Assembly (NCBI GenBank): GCA_964647255.1
Contig: CAZYGI010000006.1
Location: 1-64,000 of the forward strand
Direction: 5' to 3'
Length of the DNA stretch: 64,000 bases
Source: CAWJEL01 sp964647255
GTDB taxonomy: Bacteria; Chloroflexota; Anaerolineae; CG2-30-64-16
The translations under genes and the position numbers were made by a program. Under the pieces are notes generated by a model. It did not search any database, was not told where the DNA came from, and was given only the letters and a program-made list of their open reading frames with translations. The number at the start of each line of letters is the position of its first letter. The first letter of the stretch is position 1. Positions 41,912 through 50,087 of this stretch are shown piece after piece.

Positions 41912-42418
41912 CTACCCCTGCCGGGCGGGCGCTACCTTCAACTGTTTCAGGATCATCGGCAGCCCGGTTTCGATCAGCCGTTCCAACCGGTCGGCCGCGT
42001 GTTGGTAGTCTTCCTCTGGCCCGCCGAACGGGTCGTCCACATCCGCATGCCCCCCGGACATCTCCGAGAGCAGAAAGACCTTGTGCAACAGCCGCGGCTC
42101 CAGGTAAAAGAGCGAGCGACGGTGCCGCTCCTCCATCACCAGCACGATATCCGCTTCTTTCAGGAGCGCCGGGGTCACGGCTTGCGAGCGATGGGCGGTG
42201 AGATCCATGCCGCGTTCGCCCAGCGTGCGAACGGCCAACGTGCTTGCGGCATGGCCCTCCTCCGCATAGACCCCGGCCGATCGCACTTGCACGCCTTCCC
42301 ATGGCCCCGCCGGCCCGTCGCCCAGGCCCGCCTCCGCCAGGCGGCGGCGCATGATCGCGGCCGCCATCGGCGAGCGGCAAATGTTAGCGGTGCAGACGAA
42401 GAGAATGGTTTTCATCAA
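41912..42418 (-). CDS. Low-molecular-weight protein-tyrosine phosphatase
   Basis: 168 residues (ATG 42415 is an equally good start). The active-site P-loop is VCTANICRSPMAAAIM (CX5R with Cys9 and Arg15 of the long form), and the general acid Asp lies in DVDDPFGGPEED. All catalytic residues are present. Such enzymes (Wzb-like) often dephosphorylate a tyrosine kinase that controls polysaccharide export, or arsenate/phospho-protein substrates; with a glycan cluster on one side the first role is plausible, but no partner tyrosine kinase lies in the window. It is separated from hpf by a terminator-type hairpin. Confidence 0.95.
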   Translation of the reverse strand: MMKTILFVCTANICRSPMAAAIMRRRLAEAGLGDGPAGPWEGVQVRSAGVYAEEGHAASTLAVRTLGERGMDLTAHRSQAVTPALLKEADIVLVMEERHRRSLFYLEPRLLHKVFLLSEMSGGHADVDDPFGGPEEDYQHAADRLERLIETGLPMILKQLKVAPARQG

Positions 42419-42429
42419 ACAGCAAGAAA

Positions 42430-42470
42430 GGGGAGTGTTTGCAGCTGCGAAGCTGCCGCAAACACTCCCC
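42430..42470 (-). terminator. Hairpin terminator downstream of hpf
   Basis: Perfect 13-bp stem GGGGAGTGTTTGC / GCAAACACTCCCC with a 15-nt loop that can itself pair (AGCTgcgAAGCT). On the minus strand it is followed by TTTCTTGCTGTTT, a moderate U-tract. It sits between the hpf stop and the phosphatase start. Confidence 0.75.
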
Positions 42471-42480
42471 GCAACGGAAG

Positions 42481-43044
42481 CTATGCCAGCTCAGGCTGGA
42501 TCAACCCGTACTCGCCGTTGCGGCGGCGGTAGAGCACGTTGATCTGGTTCATGTTGACGTTGAAGAACACGAAGAAATCGTGTCCCAGCAGCTCCATTTG
42601 CTCGATGGCCTCGGTCTCATCCATCGGCACCATCCGGAAGCGTTTGACCCGCGCGACGGTGCGCGACTCCTCGGTCGCTTCGTCCTCGGCCTCGACCGCC
42701 TCACCGGCAACGGCGGATTCGACCTCACCTTCGGCGCCTCGCTTGGCGAAGCGTTTGCCCTTGTAGCGGTCCACCTGGCGCTGCATCTTCTCAACGACAG
42801 CGTCTATGGAGGCGAAGATGTCGGCAGAGGCTTCCTCGGCCCGGAGGATCACCTTCTTGGTGCGCAGCGTCACCTGGGCGATCTGGCGGTCTTCGGCCGC
42901 GCGCGCGCCCTCATCAACGACGAGTTCGACGCGGCCATCAATGATGTTCGGCAGGTAGCGATCGAGCCGGCCGATCTTCTTCTCCGCGTATTTCCGGATG
43001 GTGTCGTTGATCTCGATGTTCTTCCCGGTGATCGTGAGTTCCAT
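42481..43044 (-). CDS. hpf: Ribosome hibernation promoting factor, long form
   Basis: 187 residues from ATG 43044, set by the strong ribosome-binding site AAAGGAGACG. The N-terminal domain MELTITGKNIEINDTIRKYAEKKIGRLDRY (about 1-95) binds the 30S decoding region. A charged Glu/Ala linker (about 100-130) leads to the C-terminal domain RVKRFRMVPMDETEAIEQMELLGHDFFVFFNVN (130-187), which mediates 100S dimer formation in long HPFs. Length and both domains are normal. Induced usually in stationary phase; there is no clear promoter in the 166 bp upstream, which I searched by eye. Confidence 0.96.
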   Translation of the reverse strand: MELTITGKNIEINDTIRKYAEKKIGRLDRYLPNIIDGRVELVVDEGARAAEDRQIAQVTLRTKKVILRAEEASADIFASIDAVVEKMQRQVDRYKGKRFAKRGAEGEVESAVAGEAVEAEDEATEESRTVARVKRFRMVPMDETEAIEQMELLGHDFFVFFNVNMNQINVLYRRRNGEYGLIQPELA

Positions 43045-43210
43045 GGGGACGTCTCCTTTCCGTGTGACGTAGTAGGGCTGCGGCAGCTTCACGCCTTGGG
43101 GACAAGTAGGCCAAGCCAACCGGCGCCCGTGAGTGACCCTATTCTATTCCGGTTTTCTGCTTAAGTCAACGGCGAAAGACTACAATTACCCTGCGACTTT
43201 TGCACACCCA

Positions 43211-43972
43211 TCATGCGGCATCCGGAGCCGGCCGGCCCGGCTCCCAACGCACCCGCGCCAGGGTGAATGCCCAGACGTTCGCGGCGCCGGCCGCCCGCAG
43301 GGCGCTCGCACAAGCTTCCAGGGTTGAGCCGGTGGTGCAGACGTCATCCAGCAGGACGATCCGTTTGCCGGACACGTCCGCGCGACAGGTGAACGCGTCT
43401 TTGACGTTCGCGCGCCGCTCCACCGCGTTGAGCAGCGCCTGCTGGCGGGTCGCTTTCTGCCGCATCACCGTGCGCTCGGCCACGGGGATGCCGGTCGCTT
43501 GCCCCAGCACATGGGCCAGGAGCGCGGCCTGGTTGTAGCCGCGCTCCGCCTGCCGGCTGCGGTGCAACGGCACCGGAACGATGAGATCCGCCTCCATGTG
43601 ACCCGCTTGCCAGAAGGCAGCCATCCGCTCGCCCAGCGGCCGCGCCAGCGAGCGATTGTTGTCGTATTTCAAGGCATGGATCGCTTCGCGCAGGGGGGAG
43701 GCAAAAACAGCGGTGGCTGCAATGTGATCGAGGGCCGAGGGCGTCCGCTCGCAGGTCGGACAGAGGCGCACGGTTTCAGCGGGATGCCCGCAGCGGGGGC
43801 AGGCGGGCGCGGGCACCGGCTCAATCGCGGCCTGGCAGGCCGCGCAGTAAACGACGCCGATCTTGCCGCAGCCGGGGCAGCGCGGCGGATAGAGCAGATC
43901 GAGTAACGCCTGCCCGGCGGTTGCCAGCCAGGCGACGGCTGCGGCCCCGCGCGAAGACGTAACTGCTGACAT
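43211..43972 (-). CDS. comF: ComF-family phosphoribosyltransferase-like protein
   Basis: 253 residues. The N-terminal zinc-binding part has paired Cys (RCPGCGKIGVVYCAACQ and ACPRCGHPAETVRLCPTCE). The PRTase domain has KYDNNRSLARPLGERMAAF, LIVPVPLHRSRQAERGYNQAALLA and the PRPP loop IVLLDDVCTTGSTLEACASAL. These are all hallmarks of ComFC, which is needed for DNA uptake and transformation in competent bacteria, though its activity is not well defined. No DNA-uptake genes are nearby, so competence cannot be claimed. It lies between hpf and the small pilin-like gene. Confidence 0.94.
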   Translation of the reverse strand: MSAVTSSRGAAAVAWLATAGQALLDLLYPPRCPGCGKIGVVYCAACQAAIEPVPAPACPRCGHPAETVRLCPTCERTPSALDHIAATAVFASPLREAIHALKYDNNRSLARPLGERMAAFWQAGHMEADLIVPVPLHRSRQAERGYNQAALLAHVLGQATGIPVAERTVMRQKATRQQALLNAVERRANVKDAFTCRADVSGKRIVLLDDVCTTGSTLEACASALRAAGAANVWAFTLARVRWEPGRPAPDAA

Positions 43973-44068
43973 AACGCTCTTCTGCTGTGTTGAGGTGGGC
44001 GGTGTCAGGTATCACACTGTGCTTTCAAGCGTTCGGGTGATCTCCCGGGCTCCTGACCCCGCGTCCTG

Positions 44069-44227
44069 TCACTTTGCGCCGAAGAAGCCGCCGATCGTGT
44101 TGATGATCCACAAGCGCATGTCGTCGCCGACGATCAGCAGGATCGCGACCATGACAATGGCGATGAGCACGATGATCAAGGCCAGCTCAATCAGGCTGGC
44201 GCTGGAACCCTGGTTTCGCGTGTGCAC
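44069..44227 (-). CDS. 52-aa Flp-pilin-like membrane peptide
   Basis: Starts at GTG 44227 behind a perfect AGGAGG (8-9 bp ahead) and encodes 52 residues: a short hydrophilic head (MHTRNQGSSAS), then LIELALIIVLIAIVMVAILL and a tail WIINTIGGFFGAK. The G-SSAS-LIELAL pattern recalls Flp/TadE-type prepilins (G ... IEYALI with Glu), and the length fits Flp pilins (50-70 aa). No prepilin peptidase or Tad secretion genes are in the window. The strong ribosome-binding site supports a real gene. Alternatively it is a plain one-helix membrane peptide. It lies between dpm-like and comF genes on the same strand. Confidence 0.65.
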   Translation of the reverse strand: MHTRNQGSSASLIELALIIVLIAIVMVAILLIVGDDMRLWIINTIGGFFGAK

Positions 44228-44269
44228 CTGCGTGCCTCCTGACCCATGTGGGAAATGGCTGATACGGCG

Positions 44270-45007
44270 TCAGCTTGCTGGGTGCGCCGACAGACGCCGC
44301 AGCGCCAGGCGCGCGACCGTGCGCGCCGCCCGGTAGATCTCGTTCTTTGAGATTTTGGATTGCCCCAGGCGCCGGTCGGTGAAAATGATCGGCACTTCGC
44401 CCGCGCGGAAGCCCGCCCGCTCGCAGCAGTAGAGCATCTCCACCAGATAGGAGTAGCCGTTGGCGCGAATGGATGCGGGGTCAATGGTCTCCAGGACGCG
44501 GCGGCGATAACAGCGGAAGCCGGCCGTGCAGTCGTGCGCATGCAGGCCCAACGCCAGTTTGGCGATCTGGTTCGCGCTCCAGCTCAGCACCTGGCGATGC
44601 CACGGCCAATCGCGGACGCCGCCGCCCGGCACGTAGCGTGAACCGATCACCAGGTCATAGTGCTGCCCCGCCTCGATCATGGCCGGCAGATAGCTCGGAT
44701 CGTGTGAGAAATCCGCATCCATCGTCAGGATCAGCTCGGCGCCGCGGGCGAGCGCGCGGCGGAAGCCGGCGGCGTACGCGGTGCCGAGGCCCAGCTTGCC
44801 CGGGCGATGGATCACTTCGACCGCCGAGAGGCGAGCAGCGAGGTCGTCGGCCAGGGCGCCGGTGCCGTCGGGCGAGTTATCGTCCACCACGATGATCTCG
44901 ACGGGCGTCGGCAGCGCCTGGATGGCGGCCACCATCGCCGGCAGGTTTTCACGCTCGTTATAGGTCGGCAGCACCAGGACGGCGCGCAGCGGTTCAGAGT
45001 TCGGCAC
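44270..45007 (-). CDS. Polyprenol-monophosphomannose synthase-like GT2
   Basis: 245 residues from GTG 45007. This start has GAGGAAA ahead, and a -10 overlaps the upstream ATG at 45040, so the longer form would not be transcribed. DPM1 type: AVLVLPTYNERENLPAMVAAI, IIVVDDNSPDGTGALADDL, the DxD strand LILTMDADFSHDPSYLP, VIGSRYVPGGGVRDWPWHRQVLS, and TAGFRCYRRRVLE. It has no C-terminal membrane helices, as in the short dolichol-phosphate-mannose synthases, which make polyprenyl-phosphate mannose for GT39-type enzymes such as the one at 34087. The functional link with GT39 is inference. Confidence 0.93.
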   Translation of the reverse strand: MPNSEPLRAVLVLPTYNERENLPAMVAAIQALPTPVEIIVVDDNSPDGTGALADDLAARLSAVEVIHRPGKLGLGTAYAAGFRRALARGAELILTMDADFSHDPSYLPAMIEAGQHYDLVIGSRYVPGGGVRDWPWHRQVLSWSANQIAKLALGLHAHDCTAGFRCYRRRVLETIDPASIRANGYSYLVEMLYCCERAGFRAGEVPIIFTDRRLGQSKISKNEIYRAARTVARLALRRLSAHPAS

Positions 45008-45038
45008 CAAAGGGTTTCCTCGGTTCGGAATAATCGGC

Positions 45039-45068
45039 ATTTTAGCACAGGACAGGGCGGAGGGCCAA
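45039..45068 (-). promoter_or_regulatory. Promoter of the mannosyltransferase gene
   Basis: On the minus strand TTGGCC (plus 45063-45068), 18-bp spacer, TAAAAT (plus 45039-45044) preceded by TGC (extended -10). The -10 overlaps the most upstream ATG of the frame, so translation is expected from GTG 45007 about 25 nt into the transcript. Confidence 0.55.
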
Positions 45069-45094
45069 GAAGGGCCAAAGTGGGCGCATCACGC

Positions 45095-45123
45095 TTTCAT
45101 CAGGCCCACGGGTGGGGTATAAT
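45095..45123 (+). promoter_or_regulatory. Promoter of the zinc-ribbon protein gene
   Basis: Perfect -10 TATAAT (45118-45123) with a weak -35 TTTCAT (45095-45100) at 17 bp. The ribosome-binding site GAGGAGG and ATG 45209 follow about 80 bp downstream. The leader contains the words GCGGCAGCGCCC and GACCCCGGTC. Confidence 0.5.
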
Positions 45124-45208
45124 CTGTCGTACGGCGCGGCAGCGCCCCTGAGCAGCGACCCCGGTCGCCAAAAATGGCAATTCGCCATCCTGTGTCGAGG
45201 AGGCCCCC

Positions 45209-45910
45209 ATGCGTCCCATCTTGTTGTTAGCGCGCTTGAACGAAGTTGACCTGATCGTGGATGCGCACAAAGCGCGCCTGGCCGAGATCGTCGAGGGGTT
45301 GCGGGAGCCCGCCGCCCTGCCTGCCGCTCGTCGCGCCCTGGCCGAGGCCGAGGCCGAGCTGGCGCGCTGCCAGCAGCAGCAGGCCAACCTGGAGCAGGCA
45401 GGCCGCGAGGCTGGCGAGAAGCTGGCGCGCGCCGAGAAACAACTCTACGGCGGCAAGGTGACGAATCCGAAGGAATTGGAGAACCTGCAGCGGGATGTGG
45501 CCCAGTTGCGCCGCCAGCGCGACCAGGCGGATGACGCTTTACTTGAGGCGATGGTCTGTGCAGAGACGGCGACGGCTGCGCTGACCGAACGCCAGACGAC
45601 CCTCGCCGGGCTGACGCAAACCTGGGAGGCCCGGCAAGTCGTGCTGCGGCGGGAGCAGGCGCAGCTCAAGGCCAAGCTGCCCGCGCTGCTGGCCCAACAG
45701 GCTGCCGCGCGTGAGGCCGTGCCGCCCGCAGTGCGGGCGACGTATGATAGCCTGCGTCCCCGCCGCGGCGGCAAGGCGGTGGCTGTGCTGGACGGCGACG
45801 TGTGCAGCGCATGCCGGGTTGCCGCGCCGCCCAGTGTCCTGGAGGCGGCGCGCTACGATGACGAGCTGGTCTATTGCCAGAACTGCGGCCGACTGCTGTG
45901 GGGGGAATAG
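45209..45910 (+). CDS. Coiled-coil protein with C4-type zinc ribbon (CT398-like)
   Basis: 233 residues from ATG 45209 with GAGGAGG ahead. Residues 5-170 are a long antiparallel coiled coil rich in Ala, Glu, Arg and Leu (e.g. LAEAEAELARCQQQQANLE). The C-terminal zinc ribbon has CSACRVAAP and YCQNCGRLLWGE, four Cys in two CxxC knuckles. This is the DUF164/CT398 architecture, thought to act in nucleic-acid- or flagellar-related assembly, with unclear function. In many genomes it is near Nif3-type dinuclear-metal proteins; none is here. It stands alone between the mannosyltransferase and the protease genes. Confidence 0.9.
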   Translation: MRPILLLARLNEVDLIVDAHKARLAEIVEGLREPAALPAARRALAEAEAELARCQQQQANLEQAGREAGEKLARAEKQLYGGKVTNPKELENLQRDVAQLRRQRDQADDALLEAMVCAETATAALTERQTTLAGLTQTWEARQVVLRREQAQLKAKLPALLAQQAAAREAVPPAVRATYDSLRPRRGGKAVAVLDGDVCSACRVAAPPSVLEAARYDDELVYCQNCGRLLWGE

Positions 45911-45935
45911 GCCGGCCGCGCGCCTTTCCGAGCTT

Positions 45936-45964
45936 TTGACAGGCCGGAAAGCGATGTCTATAAT
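45936..45964 (+). promoter_or_regulatory. Consensus promoter of the M6 metalloprotease gene
   Basis: TTGACA (45936-45941), 17 bp, TATAAT (45959-45964): a perfect match to the sigma-70 consensus with optimal spacing. Rare in GC-rich DNA, so strong transcription of the secreted protease is expected. Confidence 0.85.
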
Positions 45965-46232
45965 AACTTCTCGAACAGCGCCTTCGGTTGTCGCTTATCG
46001 GACCTTCCTTCCAACAGAAACCAGGTCTTGCTCAAGACCCTGTGCGATCACCGTACCTGCTGTTTTCGGCGGGGTGTTCGCGAGGTGTGGCTATGGGGTG
46101 GCGCCAGTCCTGCGCCGGCCCGGCCACTTTCAGGAGGTGAGACGTCCAGACTGTCTTGCATGTCGTTGTGTCCATCGGACACGCACCACGATCATCCCCA
46201 CCATTTTTCCCTTTCAGGCCCAAGGAGGAGCC
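45965..46232 (+). other. 265-nt 5' leader of the M6 metalloprotease gene
   Basis: No open frame with a good ribosome-binding site was seen. Short hairpins are possible: CAGGTCTTGctcAAGACCCTG near 46022, GTCCatcGGAC near 46170, and GGCGCCAGTCctGCGCCGGCC near 46099. An AGGAGGTGA sequence at about 46131 lies before no convincing start. AAGGAGGA precedes the ATG at 46233. No known riboswitch was recognised. Confidence 0.4.
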
Positions 46233-49200
46233 ATGTCTCGAAAACTGTTCTACCTGCTAACGATCGTCATGATGTTGGGCAGCCTGTTGATGGTTGCTGC
46301 GGTGCCGGCCCCGGAATCGGCCGCGCCGGCCAAGCTGCCGCCGATTGCCATCGGCGCGATGCGCATGAACGGTGTCCACGAACGGCCCCCGCGCGAGGAT
46401 CTCGTTCTCAACTGGCTGAAAGAGGATGGCACCATTCCGCTCAATGCCACCCCCGAACAGGCGCAGGCCGCTGTCAACGCCTACTACGTGAAGTTTGCGA
46501 AGCAATCCGAATCCTGGATCTCTCCTGAGATTCAGCAGAAGCAGCTCCAACATGAGGCCGATCTCGCCGCCGGCAAAGCGGGCGTCGCTGCGGTCCAGCC
46601 GGTGGTCGCCACCTACGTAGCGATGGCGGTCCAGTTCAATGTGGTCACCGAAACGCTCCGTCTGGAGGTTGACGACGGCAACGGCAACTGCGTGATGCAG
46701 GATGTTGTTCAGCCGGGGACGCTGCAAGGCGGGATCCCGCACCCCGGGCCACGTGATAACAACACAGTCTGGTACACTGCCCAGCAGACGGCCGACCCCA
46801 AGTTCTATGAGAACATCATCGAGGGGCATGAGGGGCCGGGCCGCGTCCGCATGGACCTGACCGACCCGCGGGACGGCAAGCCGGGCATTGATCTGACCGG
46901 CTACACCATGCAGGACTACTACGACAAAGTCGCCGGCGTGGGCAACGTCACGATCAAAGGCTCAGTCGAAGGCTGGGTGTCGGTGCCGCACAGCCAGGGC
47001 TACTACGGCGCGGACAACTGCCAGACCGGCGGGCACTACGGCGGCGCCGGTGTGCCGCCCGGCCAGTTGGCCGCAGATGCCGCGGATGCGTTCAACGCTG
47101 CGCACCCCACCTACTACACCGACACGGGCGCCAACGCGTTCTGGCCGAAGTATGACGCAAACCATGACGGCATTCTGGACACCTTCTGGCTGATTTATGC
47201 CGGCATGGGCCAGGAAGCGGGTGGCGGCTCGCTGGGCACCTACGCCCTGTGGTCGCACAGCTCGGATCTCCGCTATTACGCCAAGTGGCCGGATGGGTAC
47301 AAGGTCTACGAGGGCGACCCGACGACCACGGCCGACGACATCGCCATCGGCCCCTACACCATGCAGCCGGAAAACGGTGACATGGGCGTCTTTGCTGAAG
47401 AGTTCGGCCACAACTTCTTCGGGCTGCCGGACCTGTACACGAATGATGCCCAAGGCTCGATCGGCTTCTGGAGCATCATGGAAGCGGGCGCGTGGGGCGG
47501 CTATCTGGGCGGCTCCGCGCCGGTGGGCATGCCGCTCTGGTTCCGCATGGTCGCCTGGTGCGGCGAAGGCCCCTGCAACTGGCAGGAGCCGATGACGCGC
47601 TACGCCTACGACGCGGCGCCTACTGAGACGGTGATCGGCCAGTTGGAGGATACGCCTGCTGGCGCCAGCAAGGGCATCCGCATTGATATGCCGCCGGTGA
47701 CGGAGGATATCCCGAACCTGGCGGGCACCGGCAAGGCGCCTTACTCCGGCGCCGGCCGCGATGAGCTCGACGCCACGCTGGATCGCGTCCTCACCATCCC
47801 AACCGGTGCTGCTGGCCTTCTGACCTTCGACTCCTACTGGGAGATCGAAGAGGACTGGGACTACGGCTACGTCATGGTCAAGGATGGCGACACCTGGGCG
47901 CTGCTGGGCGACCTGGACGGCATCTTCACCGCGGCCAACCCGAACGGCAACAACCTGGGCATTGGCCTGACCGGGGCCAGCGACGGCGCCACCCCGCTGC
48001 GCTTCGACCTGTCAGCCTACGCGGGCAAGACGATCACGCTGCGGCTGCGCTACAAGACCGACGCGGCCGTGACGGAGAACGGCTGGTGGGTGGACAATCT
48101 GAAGCTCGACGGCGCGTTGGTGGATGATTTCGAGAAATTCCCGGAGGGTTGGACCAACTCCGATCCGGGCTGGTATGAGTCGCCGTCCACCAAGACCTAC
48201 ACCAACTACTATCTTGTGGAATGGCGCGGTAAGACGAAGTACGACTCGATGACGCAGACCGCGTACGTCACCACCTATTCCGATGATGATGAGTGGCGGG
48301 TCGAGCGCGTGCCGTACAATATCCCGGGCGCGCTGGTCTACTACCGCAACACCAAATACGGCAGCACCTATGCCCTGCGGCCGAACCACAACGATCCGCC
48401 GAGCTACGGCCCGAAGTACCAGTTGCTGGTGGTGGACATGAACCCGCTGCAACTGCGGATCGGCGCGGCGAAGCCATACACCTCGGTCCTGAACAACCGG
48501 GCGTCCAGCTATGACGCGGCGCTGACGCTGCAGCCGAGCCAGGCGTTCGCACTCTCGGAGGTCTACAGCACGCCGTCGAACCTGATCGGCCCGTTCAACT
48601 TCCCAGCGAAACCGGCTGTGACCAGCTTCCATGACTCGATGGGCTACTACCCCGGCTTCTACTACGGCGCGCCGTGCAAGGCCGGCTCGGTCTGCTACGC
48701 CAGCCGCGATGCGAGCGCGGTCATCCCCGCGGCGGATAACTACAGCATCCGCATCACGGATTACAACGGGAACCCGATCCCCGCGCTGTACGGGGCCTCG
48801 GTGGGCCTGGTGACGCCGCTGGGCAGCGGCAATCCGGGCGATGAGGGTGTACAGTATGGCCTGCATATCGCGCTGACCGGTTCGACCGGCGACACCGGCA
48901 CGATCAAGACCTGGAACGCCGAGTATGACCTGGATGGCGGCATCATCCAGACCGGCATGGCGAGCCCGGTGCGCAACGGCGACACGGTGGACGTCCACGT
49001 GCAGGCGAAGAACATCGGCGGCATGACGGATGCCTTCTTCTTCGTCCCGATCAATGCGAACGCCACCTACGTTGCCGACAGCGCGACAGGCGGCGCGTAC
49101 GCGGTCACCGCAGCGCAGGCTGCGGCCCTGGCAGCCAAGCACGGCGTCAGCCTGGCGAACCTGCCCCAGGGCGGCGAAGAACAGGTCATCGGCGTGGCGT

Positions 49201-49910
49201 ATGAGGCGCCGGAGTTCGGCGTCGGCGTAGTCGCAGACTTCGGCTTCCAGGTGCAGGCCGCGGTGGACGAGGGCACGATCTCGCACACGGCCGTGGTTTC
49301 TGCACATGGGATGCTGATCAAGAAGCTGGCGAGCAACCCGATCTCGGTCGTCCCGTGGACCTACGTCACCGATGCGTTCGGCGCAGCCCGGGACGCATAC
49401 ATCCACAGCGGCACCCCGACCTCGGCGCACGGCGTCGAGCCGTTCCTGCACGTCAACATCCATGCACCCGGCTACGACGGCTTGCGCTCGCTGCTCGGCT
49501 TCGACGTGTCCAGCATCGCGCCAGACTACCTGGTGACGGAAGCGACGCTGTCCCTGTACGTGCGCGGCTATAGCGGCGGCGCGGTAGACGGCGAGCTGCG
49601 GGCCTATGAGGTTACGACCCCCTGGAAAGAGAAATCGGTCACCTGGCAGACGCCGTGGGTGAAGCCCGGCGGCGACTTTGCGGACACCCCAGTGGGCAGC
49701 GCCTCGCTGGACAAGAGCGCGGTCGGCCAGTGGATCTCGATTGACGTCACAGCGCTGGTTGCCAAGTGGGTCGCCGATCCTGCCGCCAACAACGGCGTGA
49801 TGGTGCGGCTGCTGAAGGCGAGCAGCATCACCGGCTACAAGTTCGACAGCCGGGATCACTGGGATCCGACCCACCAGCCCAAGCTGGAAGTCACCTATCG
49901 GAAGCCCTAA
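46233..49910 (+). CDS. Secreted M6/InhA-like metalloprotease homologue with altered zinc motif and C-terminal DNRLRE-type domain
   Basis: 1225 residues from ATG 46233 (AAGGAGGA). The signal peptide is MSRKLFYLLTIVMMLGSLLMVAAVPAP. The M6-like catalytic region (about 200-450) has DANHDGILDTFWLIYAGMGQEAGG and GVFAEEFGHNFFGLPDLYTND, where the family reads HEFGHDxGLPDLYDT. Here the first zinc His is Glu389 (GAA), giving E-E-F-G-H, so normal zinc binding is doubtful. A jelly-roll module follows (LTFDSYWEIEEDWDYGYVMV with WWVDNLKLDG), then further beta domains. Residues 1043-1225 are a DNRLRE/carbohydrate-binding-like domain (ARDAYIHSG, LGFDVSSIAP, VTWQTPWVKPGGD) shared with the next gene. A perfect promoter, long leader and strong terminator surround it. 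Confidence 0.87.
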   Translation: MSRKLFYLLTIVMMLGSLLMVAAVPAPESAAPAKLPPIAIGAMRMNGVHERPPREDLVLNWLKEDGTIPLNATPEQAQAAVNAYYVKFAKQSESWISPEIQQKQLQHEADLAAGKAGVAAVQPVVATYVAMAVQFNVVTETLRLEVDDGNGNCVMQDVVQPGTLQGGIPHPGPRDNNTVWYTAQQTADPKFYENIIEGHEGPGRVRMDLTDPRDGKPGIDLTGYTMQDYYDKVAGVGNVTIKGSVEGWVSVPHSQGYYGADNCQTGGHYGGAGVPPGQLAADAADAFNAAHPTYYTDTGANAFWPKYDANHDGILDTFWLIYAGMGQEAGGGSLGTYALWSHSSDLRYYAKWPDGYKVYEGDPTTTADDIAIGPYTMQPENGDMGVFAEEFGHNFFGLPDLYTNDAQGSIGFWSIMEAGAWGGYLGGSAPVGMPLWFRMVAWCGEGPCNWQEPMTRYAYDAAPTETVIGQLEDTPAGASKGIRIDMPPVTEDIPNLAGTGKAPYSGAGRDELDATLDRVLTIPTGAAGLLTFDSYWEIEEDWDYGYVMVKDGDTWALLGDLDGIFTAANPNGNNLGIGLTGASDGATPLRFDLSAYAGKTITLRLRYKTDAAVTENGWWVDNLKLDGALVDDFEKFPEGWTNSDPGWYESPSTKTYTNYYLVEWRGKTKYDSMTQTAYVTTYSDDDEWRVERVPYNIPGALVYYRNTKYGSTYALRPNHNDPPSYGPKYQLLVVDMNPLQLRIGAAKPYTSVLNNRASSYDAALTLQPSQAFALSEVYSTPSNLIGPFNFPAKPAVTSFHDSMGYYPGFYYGAPCKAGSVCYASRDASAVIPAADNYSIRITDYNGNPIPALYGASVGLVTPLGSGNPGDEGVQYGLHIALTGSTGDTGTIKTWNAEYDLDGGIIQTGMASPVRNGDTVDVHVQAKNIGGMTDAFFFVPINANATYVADSATGGAYAVTAAQAAALAAKHGVSLANLPQGGEEQVIGVAYEAPEFGVGVVADFGFQVQAAVDEGTISHTAVVSAHGMLIKKLASNPISVVPWTYVTDAFGAARDAYIHSGTPTSAHGVEPFLHVNIHAPGYDGLRSLLGFDVSSIAPDYLVTEATLSLYVRGYSGGAVDGELRAYEVTTPWKEKSVTWQTPWVKPGGDFADTPVGSASLDKSAVGQWISIDVTALVAKWVADPAANNGVMVRLLKASSITGYKFDSRDHWDPTHQPKLEVTYRKP

Positions 49911-49924
49911 GCTTTTGGAACCAC

Positions 49925-49958
49925 GGTCTGATGGCGGCCACCAGGCCGCCGTCAGACC
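49925..49958 (+). terminator. Stem-loop immediately after the M6 gene
   Basis: Arms GGTCTGATGGCGGCC and GGCCGCCGTCAGACC form a 15-bp stem with one G-U pair and a short loop, starting 14 bases after the stop codon. It is not followed by a U-tract and stands just before the main terminator, so it may protect the 3' end or help stall polymerase. Confidence 0.6.
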
Positions 49959-49963
49959 CCCAG

Positions 49964-50002
49964 GCCTCGGACCGGGTCCTAGCCCGGTCCGAGGCTTTTT
50001 GG
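49964..50002 (+). terminator. Rho-independent terminator of the M6 gene
   Basis: Perfect 13-bp stem GCCTCGGACCGGG / CCCGGTCCGAGGC, 6-nt loop TCCTAG, followed directly by TTTTTGG. Textbook terminator separating the M6 and first subtilase genes. Confidence 0.95.
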
Positions 50003-50057
50003 TTTGCTCCTGATCGTCCAGCCCGCGCATACATCTTTTCCTGGTGCTTGCGAAGCA

Positions 50058-50087
50058 TTGACACTTGCGCTTCTATTGGCTTATAAT
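50058..50087 (+). promoter_or_regulatory. Consensus promoter of the first subtilase gene
   Basis: TTGACA (50058-50063), 18 bp, TATAAT (50082-50087). Both hexamers are perfect. It lies 55 bp past the terminator of the preceding gene. Confidence 0.85.

Noticed and set aside
43211..43972. ComF as evidence that the ComQXPA-like operon controls competence
   Set aside because: ComF-type proteins are widespread in non-competent bacteria, the gene is 36 kb away, and no DNA-uptake genes are present.
48012..50030. 672-aa minus-strand open frame over the M6 gene 3' end and terminator
   Set aside because: Runs through two obvious hairpins and has no recognisable domain or ribosome-binding site.
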